Of a DNA stretch of 64,000 bases, positions 23,347 to 34,588 are shown piece by piece. Location: the NCBI GenBank assembly GCA_011319805.1, contig SJRY01000068.1:365236-429235 (forward strand), given 5' to 3'. The translations under genes and the position numbers were made by a program. Below the pieces are notes generated by a model. The model made no database searches, was not told the origin of the DNA, and saw only the letters and a list, made by a program, of their open reading frames with translations. The stretch is from Macrocybe gigantea (Eukaryota > Basidiomycota > Agaricomycetes > Agaricales > Callistosporiaceae). Within the stretch, counting starts at the first letter, position 1. Each line of letters starts with the position of its first letter.

Positions 23347-23776
23347 TCATCTCGTAATGGTTAGATCCTTGGAATCGTCTGCGTAAAGCTGAGGTTCTGC
23401 TATCGGCTGCTCGTTGATCACGCCCCACACGGAGGCTTTGAACTGGTGGTCTCCGCTGTAGTCCCCGCCCATGAATGTGATCAAGACAAAGACATACCAA
23501 GGTCAAAACGAGGCCCATCTTCTTCTCCAGCATCCTTAGACGCGCCAAAAGCATCTGATCAGGCTCCTCGCTCAATTGGCGCGTTTTCAATGTCAACTGA
23601 TGTGATTCCAGGATGATCAATGGCAGCACTCGCGGCAGCGGATGCTAAGGGCATACTGTCTTCATATGGTAAGCGAGCTTGGCGTACTCCCAAAGCACTT
23701 CTGCCTCCGTTGGCGTGAGGCTGGGATGCGATTCATACGGATTATGCTCGATAATACCGTTTGGGGTGGAGGTCAT
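23347..23776 (-). CDS. DAD3: DASH complex subunit Dad3
   Basis: A small subunit of the kinetochore DASH/Dam1 ring, which couples chromosomes to spindle microtubules in fungi. Three exons give about 104 residues. Exon 1 starts at 23774-23776 with MTSTPNG, NPYESHPSLTPTEAEVLW and EYAKLAYHMKT. Exon 2 reads LTLKTRQLSEEPDQMLLARL and EKKMGLVLTL. Exon 3 is FKASVWGVINEQPIAEPQ, with the stop at 23347-23349. The NPYE...LTPTEAEVLWEYAKL block and the GLVLTLFKASVW junction are diagnostic of Dad3. All splice phases agree. Presence of DASH is consistent with a fungal nuclear genome. Confidence 0.93.
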
Positions 23777-24215
23777 GGCCGGAAGCAGGCGGCGCCCGAT
23801 GTGGCAACGGAACAACACACAAAGCAATCAGTCCTTCCTTTCTCAGCGGAAATTACTACTGCCAACTGCCAACGACTTGCTTTATGCCAGCAGCAGTCAA
23901 TCGGTCGCTCTCTGTCATTCTCATTATCAAGCGCAGCACGTCTGCGCGTCGCTCTCACGACTGATTCCAGCCAAAACAATGATAGGCTCTTTCCTCGCTT
24001 GCCGCAAGGGGTTTCAGACTAATTTGATGTGCGACGTGTTTGCGAGGCCTCAAGACAATAGTGTCGAGCCGACTGTCACATATGGTAATTTCTGAACAAT
24101 TAGACCATCTCCACCTCCTGGGTAGTTCCGGTCTTGACACAACCAGACCGTATGCAACTGTCTCCTTTCCATGGAGCCAAGATCGGATGGCGTTTACATA
24201 GCAATGGAGGCGTGA
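23777..24215. other. Divergent promoter region, DAD3 / BTB-like gene
   Basis: 439 bp with no supported gene. A minimal upstream frame, ATG GAG GCG TGA, ends by overlapping the proposed BTB-like start codon (TGAATG, 24213-24218). Nothing else is recognised. Confidence 0.45.
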
Positions 24216-25441
24216 ATGGAGATATATCTCTACCGTGCCCAAGGTATGGTATCACTGATCCAGCTCCTCCAAACGTTGACGCAAAACGCTCCTTTCTTTC
24301 CTTAAAGAAGATACCGTCGCCTCCTTCTTGGGCCCGATATTCCTTTCTCAGACGCCCGATTCCATTGTGCGCATCTTCATTGGCACGACAATGTTCTTTG
24401 GCAATTGTCCCAGCCTGGCTTGCGACGTTAAAAGCCAGGGCGCTGATCTCTTTACTTCACACTACCGCCGTGGGTCTGGTGAATTTATGGCCCAACGCGA
24501 TACCTCGGTTCCTGCTCAAGAGCTCACAAGTTTGACAATGCCACCCTTCCAACCTCGACCATTTCCACCTCCAGTCCTGGCTGACGTGCCAGTCGAATAC
24601 ATCATTGAGCAGCTCCGCAAATTCGCCACCTATTATTGGCAAAACACCGAAACGGCTGATTGTACAATAAGTGCGTCTTGTTCTTTTGTTCCGTGCTCGT
24701 CCGTTAACGAACAAGGCCCGATCACAGCCGTTCCTCTGCCTCGATGTTCGTTTCCAACGTGCAGTACTCATGATCCGTCCGGGTTGGGCCGCAGAGCCAC
24801 TGAACCGTTGTTGCGTGTCCCTCCTCGCATGTCGTTCAAGGTTTGGGTCCCTGTTTATGAGAGCTAAGGAAAAATGCTTACTGGCCATCTAGTTACATAT
24901 CGACTACCTGATAGCATATTCCTCTTGCCTTCGTACGCTATTTAGCGGTGCATCACCCCTTGATCTAGCCGACATGAGTTATGCTCCGGCTTTTCGAACG
25001 CCCGTCGTACCTTTATCTGGGCATTTCTCGACTCCCGCTGACTGTCTACCTCGTTTGCTCCCTTCCCCATCTGACCATCCTGTTCTCCTCCTCCCTGTAC
25101 CAGATCCGCCATCACTTCCCCTGCTCTTTCACTGGATATACTTCGGCGACACTCGTTATATTGACGATTATCTTTGCCGTGGCATTGTTCGATGGGAAGG
25201 TGTTGCCCAGAACGTGGAATACCTCGGGCTTCCCCTCGAAATCAGAGTTTTCCTGAAAAACTGGTACTTTCGTCAACCCAGATCATATCCGTCTTCAGCC
25301 TTCCTTGACACCGAGGATTCCGATCTGAGTAGCGACGAGGATGAAGAACCCCCTCCTACATCCGATGAAGAGGACGAGGAGGACGAAGTGCCCAGGGGCA
25401 GGACGACAAAACTTCGACCATTATCCTTCCAACCTTCATAG
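24216..25441 (+). CDS. BTB/POZ-like protein with acidic tail, function unknown
   Basis: Four exons give one open protein: 24216-24243 (MEIYLYRAQ), 24308 onward (DTVASFLGPIFLSQTPDS, then VRIFIGTTMFF), an exon beginning after 24720 that ends in RVPPRMSFK, and 24893-25441 (LHIDYLIAYSSCLRTLFSGA). This last block resembles the H-x-L...SP-x-F-x-x-F part of a BTB fold. It is followed by RLLPSPSDHPVLLLPVPDP, LLFHWIYFGDTRYIDDYL and WEGVAQNVEYLGLPLEIRVF. The C-terminus is strongly acidic (DLSSDEDEEPPPTSDEEDEE), with the stop at 25439-25441. A RRATEP stretch and a Cys-rich patch precede the BTB-like part. I cannot name the family. A protein-interaction or nuclear role is a guess from the BTB-like block and acidic tail. 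Confidence 0.6.
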
Positions 25442-26059
25442 ACCAGTGATGATCACCTTTTACGGTCGTTTCGCAGCGATGTGACTTCGTTCCATTCTGG
25501 ACAATTTGGTTATATCCTTATTGTGATTCCTTCGCCAACATCTCTTGGTAGACACTCCTTCCCTTTCGGCCGTCGCTCCCTCGTGGGCTTTGTATTTTCG
25601 CAGCCCTGACATTTTTCGATCGTCCCTTCGGACAATGTTCCATTCCATTGTCGCAGCACTTCTACCCCGCGTGGAAGAAAGACAGCATGCATGTATTATT
25701 ATCATATTCATTACCTTAACGTGGTTCGTTATTAGGGCGGCCGGTAATGGAATCAGATGCGCAAAGGCGTGCTATGACTCTGTGAAGCTCTATTGTCCAC
25801 CGGTAACCAAGTTTATTGTGAGCGGCACTGGCGACCGACTCCATGTGAGGAAAGGGAAGAGGAGAACAAAAAGGAGTGGGCGCTAAACCCAACCGAGTTG
25901 TTATATAGATCAATGTTGCGGAGTGCGTACAAATCCCGAAATAGAATATACACTCCTATGAGAACAATTGTAGTTTATCCGATCAAGAAAAAGAAAAATA
26001 GATTCAAATCGGAAGAGAGAGAGATGAATATGAAGAACAGAATCCGGATCGCAGTTTGA
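25442..26059. other. Intergenic region between convergent genes
   Basis: 618 bp separating the stops of the BTB-like gene and the kinase. It contains open frames without protein-like composition, and AT-rich A-runs near 25980-26030 that suit 3' UTR and poly(A) signals. No RNA gene or repeat is recognised. Confidence 0.5.
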
Positions 26060-27646
26060 CTAGTCTTCGATTACCGGTTTTTCCGGGAATCGATCATCAT
26101 GTGCGAGGCGTAGAGGAGGCGGCACGATCTCCAGGCCTGGGATAGCTGATGGCAATGGGACATCTTCTTTGTGCCACATTTCCTGAGGGCGCGGTGTAGG
26201 AGGAATCCAGGGAGCCTGCCAGAAAACATAATCAGGAGACCAAGCCGCTGCGTCAGAAAGAATGGATTTCTCACCATATATCGTCGAGCTCTCATTCTCG
26301 GCCATGAGACCTTGTTTAACCATTCATGTCGCATAACTTCGATTGCGCCTCCGGTGCCAAGCCGCTCGGTACAGTTAAATTCTACTAGACCGTTCAAGAG
26401 AGATGCCAATTTTTTGCCGACGCGAACGTCGCGGAACCAGTCGTCTCCTCGCTGAAGTGGTTCCTCCGTATCGTGCGGTCCACTTGAAGGGCTCGGCGCA
26501 CCCGACGCACGGCGCTGGGGGTCATCCTCTTCACTTCCTGGGAAAAGCTGAGCAGCGGCAGGAGTATGAGGTAAGGAAAAACGCAAAATAGTTCAAAAAT
26601 ACAAACTAATTTTCCGGAAAGCATCTCGTATAAGACGCAGCCCGCTGCATACCAGTCTATGCCAGCATACGTGATCAGGGACTGACTATTGGGATCCATC
26701 TGTTCGGGCGCAATGTACGCGGGAGTGCCAAGGGCCCACCAGCGGGTGAAATCCCAGTCGTGCGAGCACCCAAAGTCTGTCAAGCACAAGTAGCCGTCTG
26801 CGCCGATGAGGATATTGTCAGGTTTGAGGTCACCGTGATGAACTCCATATCTCTCTAAGAAGTCCAAAGCACAGACGATGTTTGCAAAATAGAAGGCGGT
26901 CATGGAGCGGTTGAAGGGAGCGCGTTCTTCTATCAGGGTCTTCAGCGTTCCGCCGACCACGAGCTCCGACATCAAATAGAGGTTCATGTCGTCGTAGAAG
27001 GTTTGGACAAGACCGGCAACGAAGGGATTCCATGGAATTTGTGACATCATTGCGCGTTCGTTGTCTTTTTCTTTTCCTTGGAGCTAATCGGAGAAGGCAG
27101 CATAAGGCACGTTGAGGTCAATGCCAACGGACAGGCGAACCTCATATTTATCCAAGTCTTGGAAGAAATCCTTTTTCATACGCTTCATTGCAAACAATGA
27201 TCCCGGCTTGTCTAATTTATGTGTGTCGCGACGCGACCGAACCAAAAGCACGTAAGAATACGCGCCTCGGCCTGCGGTGGTTGAGAGAACTTCATGAAGA
27301 ACGCGTGCGACATGAGCAGAAGGAAAGCATTACCAAGGATATTGTGGCATTCGAGATCTTTCAAGGCGAGTGGAGGGGGCCGCGTGCTGACCGGATTCTT
27401 GGTTCTTACGCTGGATTCTCCGGATGCCTGTCCATAAATGATGAGCGAGAGGCCGCGGGGAAAGGCAGGCCGCTGTCGAGCCAGGCGTACGTTGGATTGG
27501 CCCATCCCTCGGTATATCTCTCGGAGAACCATCACGTCGATGGGGTCGACTTCAAACGGTTCATCTTGTTCATGTGCAAGGCGGAGATCTCTGGTCGTCC
27601 GTGGACGGGTCGCGTACTTCGCCTTGTTGGTGCGGATAGGACTCAT
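26060..27646 (-). CDS. AGC-like serine/threonine protein kinase
   Basis: A full kinase domain on the minus strand. The start at 27644-27646 is MSPIRTNKAKYATRP. A Gly-rich loop, HNILGRGAYSYVLLVR, is made by joining two exons; FAMKRMKKDFFQDLDKYE carries the ATP-anchoring Lys. LYLMSELVVGGTLKTLI follows, then the catalytic loop HHGDLKPDNILIG, LTDFGCSHDWDF (DFG), GTPAYIAPEQ (APE) and GIDWYAAGCVLYEML. HGD stands where most AGC kinases have Y/H-RD, so this is a non-RD type. Later, RLGTGGAIEVMRHEWL resembles the AGC C-lobe end, and a Pro-rich tail (APWIPPTPRPQEMW) ends at the stop, 26060-26062. Closest in style to PKA/NDR-like kinases; substrates are unknown. At least six introns are present. Confidence 0.85.
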
Positions 27647-27907
27647 GTTGAGTGAGGTTATTGGTCGATAGAGAGTGAGAGAGAGGAAAGGAAGAAGTTC
27701 AACAAGCTTATTAATGCAAATGTGGGAGTTTTTGAGTGGCGACTGCTTGTTGAAGAGGACAATAGCCTTCGGAGTGTTTCCATTTCTTCATTAGCCCCTA
27801 TGTCGAACAACATACCCAATATGGTAAGCACCGCTTGACTGCACAAGTGGTAATTGATGCGCACCACACGGACAATGCTGATGCGTGTGTAGAGCTGCCT
27901 CACCACC

Positions 27908-29175
27908 ATGGGAATCGCTGCTCCCTCGAGCATTAACACAACTTCCCCGCACGACTGGAAATACATATCCGAGGGTGGGGCGACTGTTGTTTTCGGCTAC
28001 GTGGGATCTCCACACCAACGATTTAGTGGCAAGGTTTTGCGCCTGAAGAAACGCAGCACATGCTCACCACATGGAGGGCCACCTCAGGCGCATGATGACG
28101 AGTTGGAGGGTCTGTTCATTGAGTTCCAGCAAACATGCATCGCAAGACTCGTTCCGCCTGATTATCTCCCTTCATTGGAGGCTATCGATATTCAGAGAGA
28201 ATGGCTGGAAAGCTTGATCGCCGTCCACGATAACGAACGCCCAGAGGCCAGGAAAAATGTTGACGAAATCGACGTTACGCGCCGGCAGGGTGTTTTAGCC
28301 ACTGATCTTGTGGGAGGCGAAGGGTTTGCTGTGGAGATCAAGGTCAATTTCAGGTTGCCGCCTCTGATTGTCTCCGGACTCATTTCTGCACATCATATGC
28401 AGCCGAAATGGGGATTCCTACCATCGTCGCCGCACATATCTGACGACACCCGACCTGTCAAACTGCAGACATGCAGGTTCTGTATGCACTCTGACATGAA
28501 GACGAGACAAGGAGAAACAGTGTCGTTCGGTTACTGTCCTTTGGACCTGTTCTCGAAGGACGCCCAAAGAGTGAGAAAAGCAGTGGACATCTTGTGGAAT
28601 GCGTGGCTACAGAGTGGCGGGAAGGTGAACAATCTACGGATATTCAAAGCCGGACGAAAGTTGAGCGATCGCTCAGAACTGGGTGAAGCAGCACAGGAAT
28701 ATATCAAGGCGGCGGTGGTGAAGCTTCTGACAGAATCGCGGGTTCTTCAAATCCTAGGTCAATTGCAGCGAACGCTAGACCCACTCGACATTGAAGGGGT
28801 CTCCAAGTTGTGCGACGCCGCTGACGCTGCAACAGGTTCTGCATCAAAGACTCTTTGGTCGGAACCAACTCTTGCGGACTGGACAAATTTCATCGATACA
28901 TACTTGTCAGGAAACGAACCGGAACCCAGACAGAAAGCGCTCGACACTACCTCCTCAGCTACCTACTTTCTGCCACTTTCAAAGACTGTTCCATAATGCT
29001 CCGTATCGGCACTGGTGCCTCCTCCTCCGCCAACACAAATCCAAAGATCATTGACCTTGATCCCAAAAAGCTTGCGAGGTTCCGTTACTGGGAGAGGCTT
29101 GATAATGAAATTGTAACATCGTACAGTGCGGTGGAGGTTCGTCGAGTATGCGTTGATGACGGCGGCTGGGCCTAG
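27908..29175 (+). CDS. IPK1: Inositol-pentakisphosphate 2-kinase (IPK1), one apparent frame break
   Basis: Phosphorylates IP5 at the 2-position to make phytate (IP6), in the nucleus. The start at 27908 is MGIAAPSS, followed by ISEGGATVVFGYVG (nucleotide loop), GKVLRLKK, DYLPSLEA and FAVEIK. An intron at 28343-28402, a multiple of three without stops, must be removed to give the family motif VEIKPKWGFLP; VKLQTCRFCMHSDMK and GYCPLDLFS follow. Near 28940 the frame changes: the conserved end YLLSATFKDCSIMLR and IIDLDPKKLARFRYWERLD lies one frame away, as if one C were missing in CTC-CGA. The stop is at 29173-29175. With that base restored in thought, all IPK1 signatures are present, so I read this as a sequence error, not decay. 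Confidence 0.88.
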
Positions 29176-29305
29176 TTGACTCTCACGTGTCGCATTTTGA
29201 GCTCTCGGAAATGGTCCGGGTGTTTAGTTTCCCGAATACACCGTCCTTCTACTTAGCCATAGACCAGTGTCATCTTTTGCGTTTTCATCGTCGTAGTCGT
29301 TTACA

Positions 29306-31042
29306 ATGGCGTCATTGCGGTCTCTGACACGCCTTGTGCGTCCCCGCTCATCGGCAGTACCGATCAGTCGCGTCCATCGCAGACATGCGTCATTCTACAA
29401 CACTCATGTTGCCGGACTCACTGACGAAGAGGCTGAGGTATGCTCCTGCTGTTTGACAAACCATTCTCAGCTAAGATGACACACACGGATAGTTTAGAAA
29501 TGCTGTTGTCGAGTTTGCTCAGAAAGAGATTGCCCCTAGGGCGGCAGAGGTCGACAAGTCAAATAACTTCCCAGCCGTGTGTATTCGGTTAAATCACCTT
29601 TATTCAAGCAATGTATAAACCGACCTGTTTAGGACGTTTGGGAGAAACTCGGCTCTATGGGCCTGCTTGGTGTAACAGTCTCACCACAGTACAACGGACT
29701 CGGACTCGGGTACATGCAGCATACATTAGCTATGGAAGTCATCTCCACGGCTTCCGGCTCTGTTGCACTATCATACGGTGCGCACTCGAACCTATGCGTC
29801 AACCAAATACATAGGCACGGAACAGAAGCACAGAAAGCCAAATATCTACCTGACCTTATAAGCGGGGTTAAGGTTGGGAGTTTGGCCATGAGCGAAGCGG
29901 GAAGTGGTAGTGATGTCGTCAGTATGCGATTACGAGCTGACAAGGTCGATGGGGGCTGGAGATTAAACGGCAACAAATTCTGGTGAGAAGCTGTTGCTGT
30001 GTTCGTCAACACCATTTCTTACTTTATACCAGGATAACGAACGGCCCGGTCGCATCGACTCTCGTTGTCTATGCGAAAACTTCTCCAGACAAAGGCTCGA
30101 AAGGAATCACCGCCTTCATAATCGAACGCGGGTTCGAAGGCTTCTCAACCAGCCCCAAACTCGACAAATTTGGCATGAGGGGAAGCGACACCTGCGAACT
30201 TGTCTTTGAAGATTGTGAGGTTCCCGAAGGTTAGTCCGTTTCTTTCTTTACGGCAAGTGCACACCGATGTGCAGTTGCTCAAATATTTTTCTAGAGAATG
30301 TGCTGGGCCAAGTTGACAGAGGGGCTGCTGTGCTCATGTCTGGACTCGATCTAGAGCGAATAGTCCTTAGTGGTGGCCCGCTGGGGTACGTCATCTTTGA
30401 CAGTTTCGTAACACACGATCTCAATGAAACCAAAAATTCTGCTCCAGTTTAATGCAGGCCGCTTTTGATTACGCAGTCGAATACGTTCATGACAGAAAAC
30501 AGTTTGGTCAGCCGGTTGGGACTTTTCAATTGATGCAAGGTGGCCATGTCTCCTCCTCATAGGGTTGCCGAGATCTGATAATACCTCGTTACAGCCAAGA
30601 TCGCCGACATGTATACAAAGCTTAATGCCAGCAGATCTTATGTTTATGCCGTTGCTCGAGCGTGCGATCGGGGTCATATAAGTAGAAGGGTGAGCTTCTG
30701 ATGCGGACGAAAGTACCAAAGTCGTAGGAGTGGCCTATCTGCTCGGCCACGCTAACGCCGCAAAATCATTAGGACTGTGCTGGTGCAATCTTGTATTCCA
30801 CAGAAAAGGCCGTCGAAGTGGCTTTAGAAGGCATGCAGTGTCTGGGCGGAAATGGATACATAAACGGTAACAGCAGTCGGCGCCGCCCGCCATAACCGAC
30901 TAAGCTCGTTGACGCTCGACTTCCAGATTACCCGATGGGTCGGTTTGTCAGAGATTCAAGGCTCTACACTGTCGGCGCTGGCACGCAGGAAATTCGCCGC
31001 ATGCTCATCGGCAGGGAATTCAATGACGAGTTCAAGCACTAA
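29306..31042 (+). CDS. IVD: Isovaleryl-CoA dehydrogenase, mitochondrial
   Basis: A FAD-dependent acyl-CoA dehydrogenase of leucine breakdown in the mitochondrial matrix. The start at 29306 opens an Arg-rich presequence ([16 protein letters not shown]). Blocks follow across about eight introns: [108 protein letters not shown] and [19 protein letters not shown]. The Glu in LDLER is at the place of the IVD-type catalytic base. [35 protein letters not shown] and [17 protein letters not shown] then precede the stop at 31040-31042. The catalytic Glu position separates it from short-chain and medium-chain dehydrogenases. No frame break is seen. Confidence 0.95.
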
Positions 31043-31604
31043 TGACAGGATGCCGGCCATCAAACTGTATGTGGTTCTCGGTCTCTCTGTCTGACGTCCC
31101 CAAGAATGGACGTTTGAACTTTTTGGCAGGGCGACCGTATCACGAATGATCGATCTTGGGATTTTTTTTTTGCTCTTTTTCAAATGTTTATTTACTTGCA
31201 CGAATCAATTCAGTTCTTGTCAAGCATGATGCGCCGCGGAGTGTAAAATGTTTCAGATCGTCTTTTGGCCTTCAATTGCTTGAATTAGGATCGCGAAAAA
31301 AAATGGTTCACGATCCTTCGTTTTCCTGGCTAAATTTGGGGTCCAAAGGCTGACGAAATTTCCTTCAAAAGTCTATATCATACTTCGCAAAGCAGGAATC
31401 ATGCAAGTACAAGCTTCTATTTATAATCATTGGCATACCCCGAAAATTTGTAGGTCAATTCAGCTTGTGAATTGTTGCGCCGCAGCGAAGGACGCTCTTT
31501 ATAATGCCCTAACTCTCTTATTGACAACCACCAAGAACAAACCAAACTCGAAACCAAAACGAAGAGGTGGTTCCCAACTCTCTTTTATCAATTCTCCGCA
31601 CACC

Positions 31605-33133
31605 ATGTCAGACCAGCCGTGGCCCGAGACAAAAGCGGAAGACAAGGAATCGGCCCGCACTTCGTCTCCTTCTGTTCCCAAAGCCCAATGGAACGCCTAT
31701 TCCGCCGCTCCAGGGCTAACTTCATGACGGGCCAAAACGTTTTCGAGTCTGAACAGGGGCCGCAACAGACCCGTACTGCTTTATCGACTCCGTCGGAACG
31801 ACAGCGAACAGCCCAGGCCTGTGACAAGTGCCGCGAACGAAAAACCAAGGTATGCAGAATTTTCATGATCCGTAGATGGGTGATAGGCAAAGCGTGGGCA
31901 CTTATATGCCTTGCTTCTAGTGCTCTGGAGACCACCCGGTTTGTCATCGGTGTACAACACGCGGGCTAATATGCCAATACTCTTCACGGGAGCCACGACC
32001 ACGGGGCACGGCCAAATCTCGCCTTCGGAACGCCATCTCCTCGGCGGACTTGCGGTCTTCATCCTCAAACATGAATTCGTTCCCCGTCCGTCAGACTCCA
32101 CTGACGCAATCAACACCGCAACAGCCGCCCAGCCAGGCCGAGCCGTCGCACCAGTTCCGCACCTTTGAACTGCAACAATCGACACATCATCAACCCAACA
32201 GCAGCAGAAACAGCAACAGGTCCCGGGACACCGAAGAGTCGCATCCATACCTCGCTCACATTACGACGGGCAAGCGTCTGGTCACTACCGCACCTCTCCC
32301 CTGGCGTACTCGTACGACGCTTTCAAGATGTCGTCATTCGTGAGCGAACCACAGTCATCCTATGCGACGCAGCACGTTCCACTGCATATGGACATGCAGG
32401 CAACGCACTTTGGCAGCCACGCCGCGTCGTTCCCGCACTTGCGCGACGTCAGGCGGGTCCAAAGCCACTCCAGCCTCCTAATGAGCGGGTCCGCGACAGA
32501 CCAGAGCTCTGGACTCGGCATGCAAAATTCTCTTGCCTTCCCAAACCATTTGTCCGTGCCGTATAACGTCGGGCAGCGCCTAGCCAAATGCCTGGCGCCT
32601 CAGAGTCTACTCCAAAGCCCTACGAACACCATCTTCGGCGATCGATGCTGGATAACTCTGGCCAGTACTCGAAGCAGCTTACGCAGATGCGCCCGTGGAG
32701 TTATCATAGCGACGGAACAAGCTCAGGGTGAGTTTTATTTGACATTTTCCTCCCTCCTTACAAAGAGACTAACGTTGGCAACCTGTTCTTCATAGCTCTG
32801 AAGTTCTATCAGCAACGGACGGTGGTCTCGCATACTCTCCAGCATCATCTGAGGATAACGCGGAGTCTAATACTCGTTCAACTTCTTCCCCACCAGCATC
32901 CATGTACCCCAGGATCTCCAAGCTCGGCAATCTGACCCGCTTTTCCGATCTCGGCGATGCATCTTTGCATGGTCGATTCAATCCCGCTGTGCACAATGCG
33001 GAAGGGGAAAACATTAGAAGGAGGGCTGGAGCTCGTGTACCCGACGCCGGTTACCCCCATCGGCATTGGCATGATAGGGGAGGGTGAAGACCTTAGCGCC
33101 AGCAAAGAAAGCTTCCAAAAATATTGGGAGTGA
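31605..33133 (+). CDS. Zn(II)2Cys6 transcription factor, frame broken at about three places
   Basis: The start at 31605 is MSDQPWPETKAEDK. After one intron the binuclear cluster reads QACDKCRERKTK, a second intron, then CSGDHPVCHRCTTRGLICQY, with correct CX2CX6C spacing. The low-complexity middle is rich in Gln, Ser and His (TQQQQKQQQVPGHRRVASIP, SEPQSSYATQHVPLHMDMQ). Protein-like sequence continues through three frames. Jumps occur near 32195 (CCC run), near 32579 (CC before TAG) and near 33005 (a G run), after which the tail LELVYPTPVTPIGIGMIGEG ends at 33131-33133. The first two fit one missing C each. No middle-homology domain is visible, so it is a small regulator of unknown target. Whether it works depends on whether the breaks are real. 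Confidence 0.72.
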
Positions 33134-34588
33134 TGATGACTCTTCCTTTCTGAGGGTGCGTAACATTCTTCAGCGAAGAATTGTGATTCTTCGGCCAACG
33201 ACCAAGCGTTTGGCCCGTTATCTTGCTTCCTGATTATGTCGTTGCTTCCTGTCTTGTAATAACTATTTTTTCCCTTCCTTTCCATGTATTTTTCACCTGC
33301 TATTCTTATTGTTTCTTGTATCCCGCGATCTCCTCTGTCCATGTCTTCTTACACTCGCGCTTTCTTGCTTTTCTCATTCGCTGGCTTCGTTCTCGAGACG
33401 GCTATAGAGTCTTTTATTTGATCTGTGTATTGGCCCTCTAATGCAGGAGCTAGATGAGCGTCGTACATGTAATCGTAGTCGTTCTTTCCTTGCTTTAATA
33501 TGTAATGCTAATACCCGCAGTACTTAATCTTGACGAATTTTATCCAGCTGGTATGGAAGGCTTGACAAATCCTCCATGCATATGAATGTGAAAACAAAGC
33601 CACTGTTGGATCCATTTTAGTGCCGAAGCGCACCATGGTCCGAAGCAGGATGCTCTTCTTCATATCAGCCAGCGTCTGGAATGATAACAAGGGCAGTCGA
33701 TCGGGTTAGAGTGTATGTCAGACATGGAGCTTCGGTTCTTGGTCCGTCGCCAGACGAATTCGCAATGCACCACAGTTGGAAACAAGAATGACGTTTGAGA
33801 GCATTCTGGGACAAAGGCGACAAGATCTCGAGTCTCCATCCCGGGTATCGATCTTCCGATGAAAAAGCCGCCAAGAACCAGCTCATTATTATGTTGATTT
33901 CCATGTTAAGAGAGATATCTAAGTAAGGAATGATGCTGCAATGGTACAGTGATAAAAAAAAAAAGAAGAGAGATGACGGAGTAACACGGGTATGGGCAGA
34001 AAACATCAGCGACTGGAAAGGAAATAAAGACAACGAAAGACAAGGAATGAGGAATGGACGTGAGGAGGCGAAAAATGGAGAGTGTAAAAGCGATAAAAGG
34101 AAAGAGGTGCCAAGCAATGGCCATATCGATAGGCGAGTAGTATAAAGAAAGAAAGCGACGAATCAACGAGTGTTACAAGACGATGCCTTTGAGAAAGAAA
34201 AAGAGGGGTTTGTGAAAGAGTCGTGGTGCGACTAGTGCAATGGGTGACGCATTAGGTATTGTGTATGGAGAAGGATGAACAGAAAGGAAGGAGAGAACGA
34301 AAGAAAGAACGCCAGAGCTCTAACTTATCTGGAAAGGCACGGCACTGGCCAAGTCAAAACGTCCACGACCAGGAAAAAGCTTGTCACACAGACGCGAGCC
34401 ACAGCGCAGTCGTGAGAGACGCAGTGCATAAAAAGGGCAGCGGTGTAGATTCAGAAAGGAATCGTTCCAGCCGAATTAGCAGGGGTAGAGAGGGGCTGAG
34501 ATTATCGCGAGTCGCCCCGGTGGCAAAAGGAATACGCATCCCGCACTCGCATCGACGGCACGGTGATCAAAGCGGGGCGTCTGCCATG
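33134..34588. other. Gene-poor interval of about 1.45 kb
   Basis: The largest gap in the window, between the 3' ends of the Zn2Cys6 gene and LIS1. The left part is T-rich. 33940-34320 is strongly purine-rich on the plus strand, with repeated GAAAGA-like units and an A11-type run near 33954. Reading frames are long only because of that bias. No RNA gene, transposon protein or inverted repeat was recognised. A minus-strand stretch at 33530-33860 reads somewhat protein-like but matches nothing I know. Confidence 0.5.

Noticed and set aside
25545..25886. 113-codon frame after the BTB-like gene
   Set aside because: No start context, no motif, and composition expected of a 3' UTR.
28910..28975. 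A 32-nt intron to rejoin the IPK1 frames
   Set aside because: GT...AG can be drawn in phase, but 32 nt is shorter than any other intron here, it lacks a branch-site-like sequence, and one added C restores the conserved block more simply.
32552..32583. A 32-nt intron to rejoin the Zn2Cys6 frames
   Set aside because: It is possible on paper and even has a TATAAC-like site, but it is far below the local intron size, and the same one-C explanation works as in five other genes.
33665..34117. Minus-strand frame of 150 codons in the large gap
   Set aside because: Half is Ser/Phe/Leu from a pyrimidine tract. The rest looks slightly protein-like but has no recognisable motif or splice partner.
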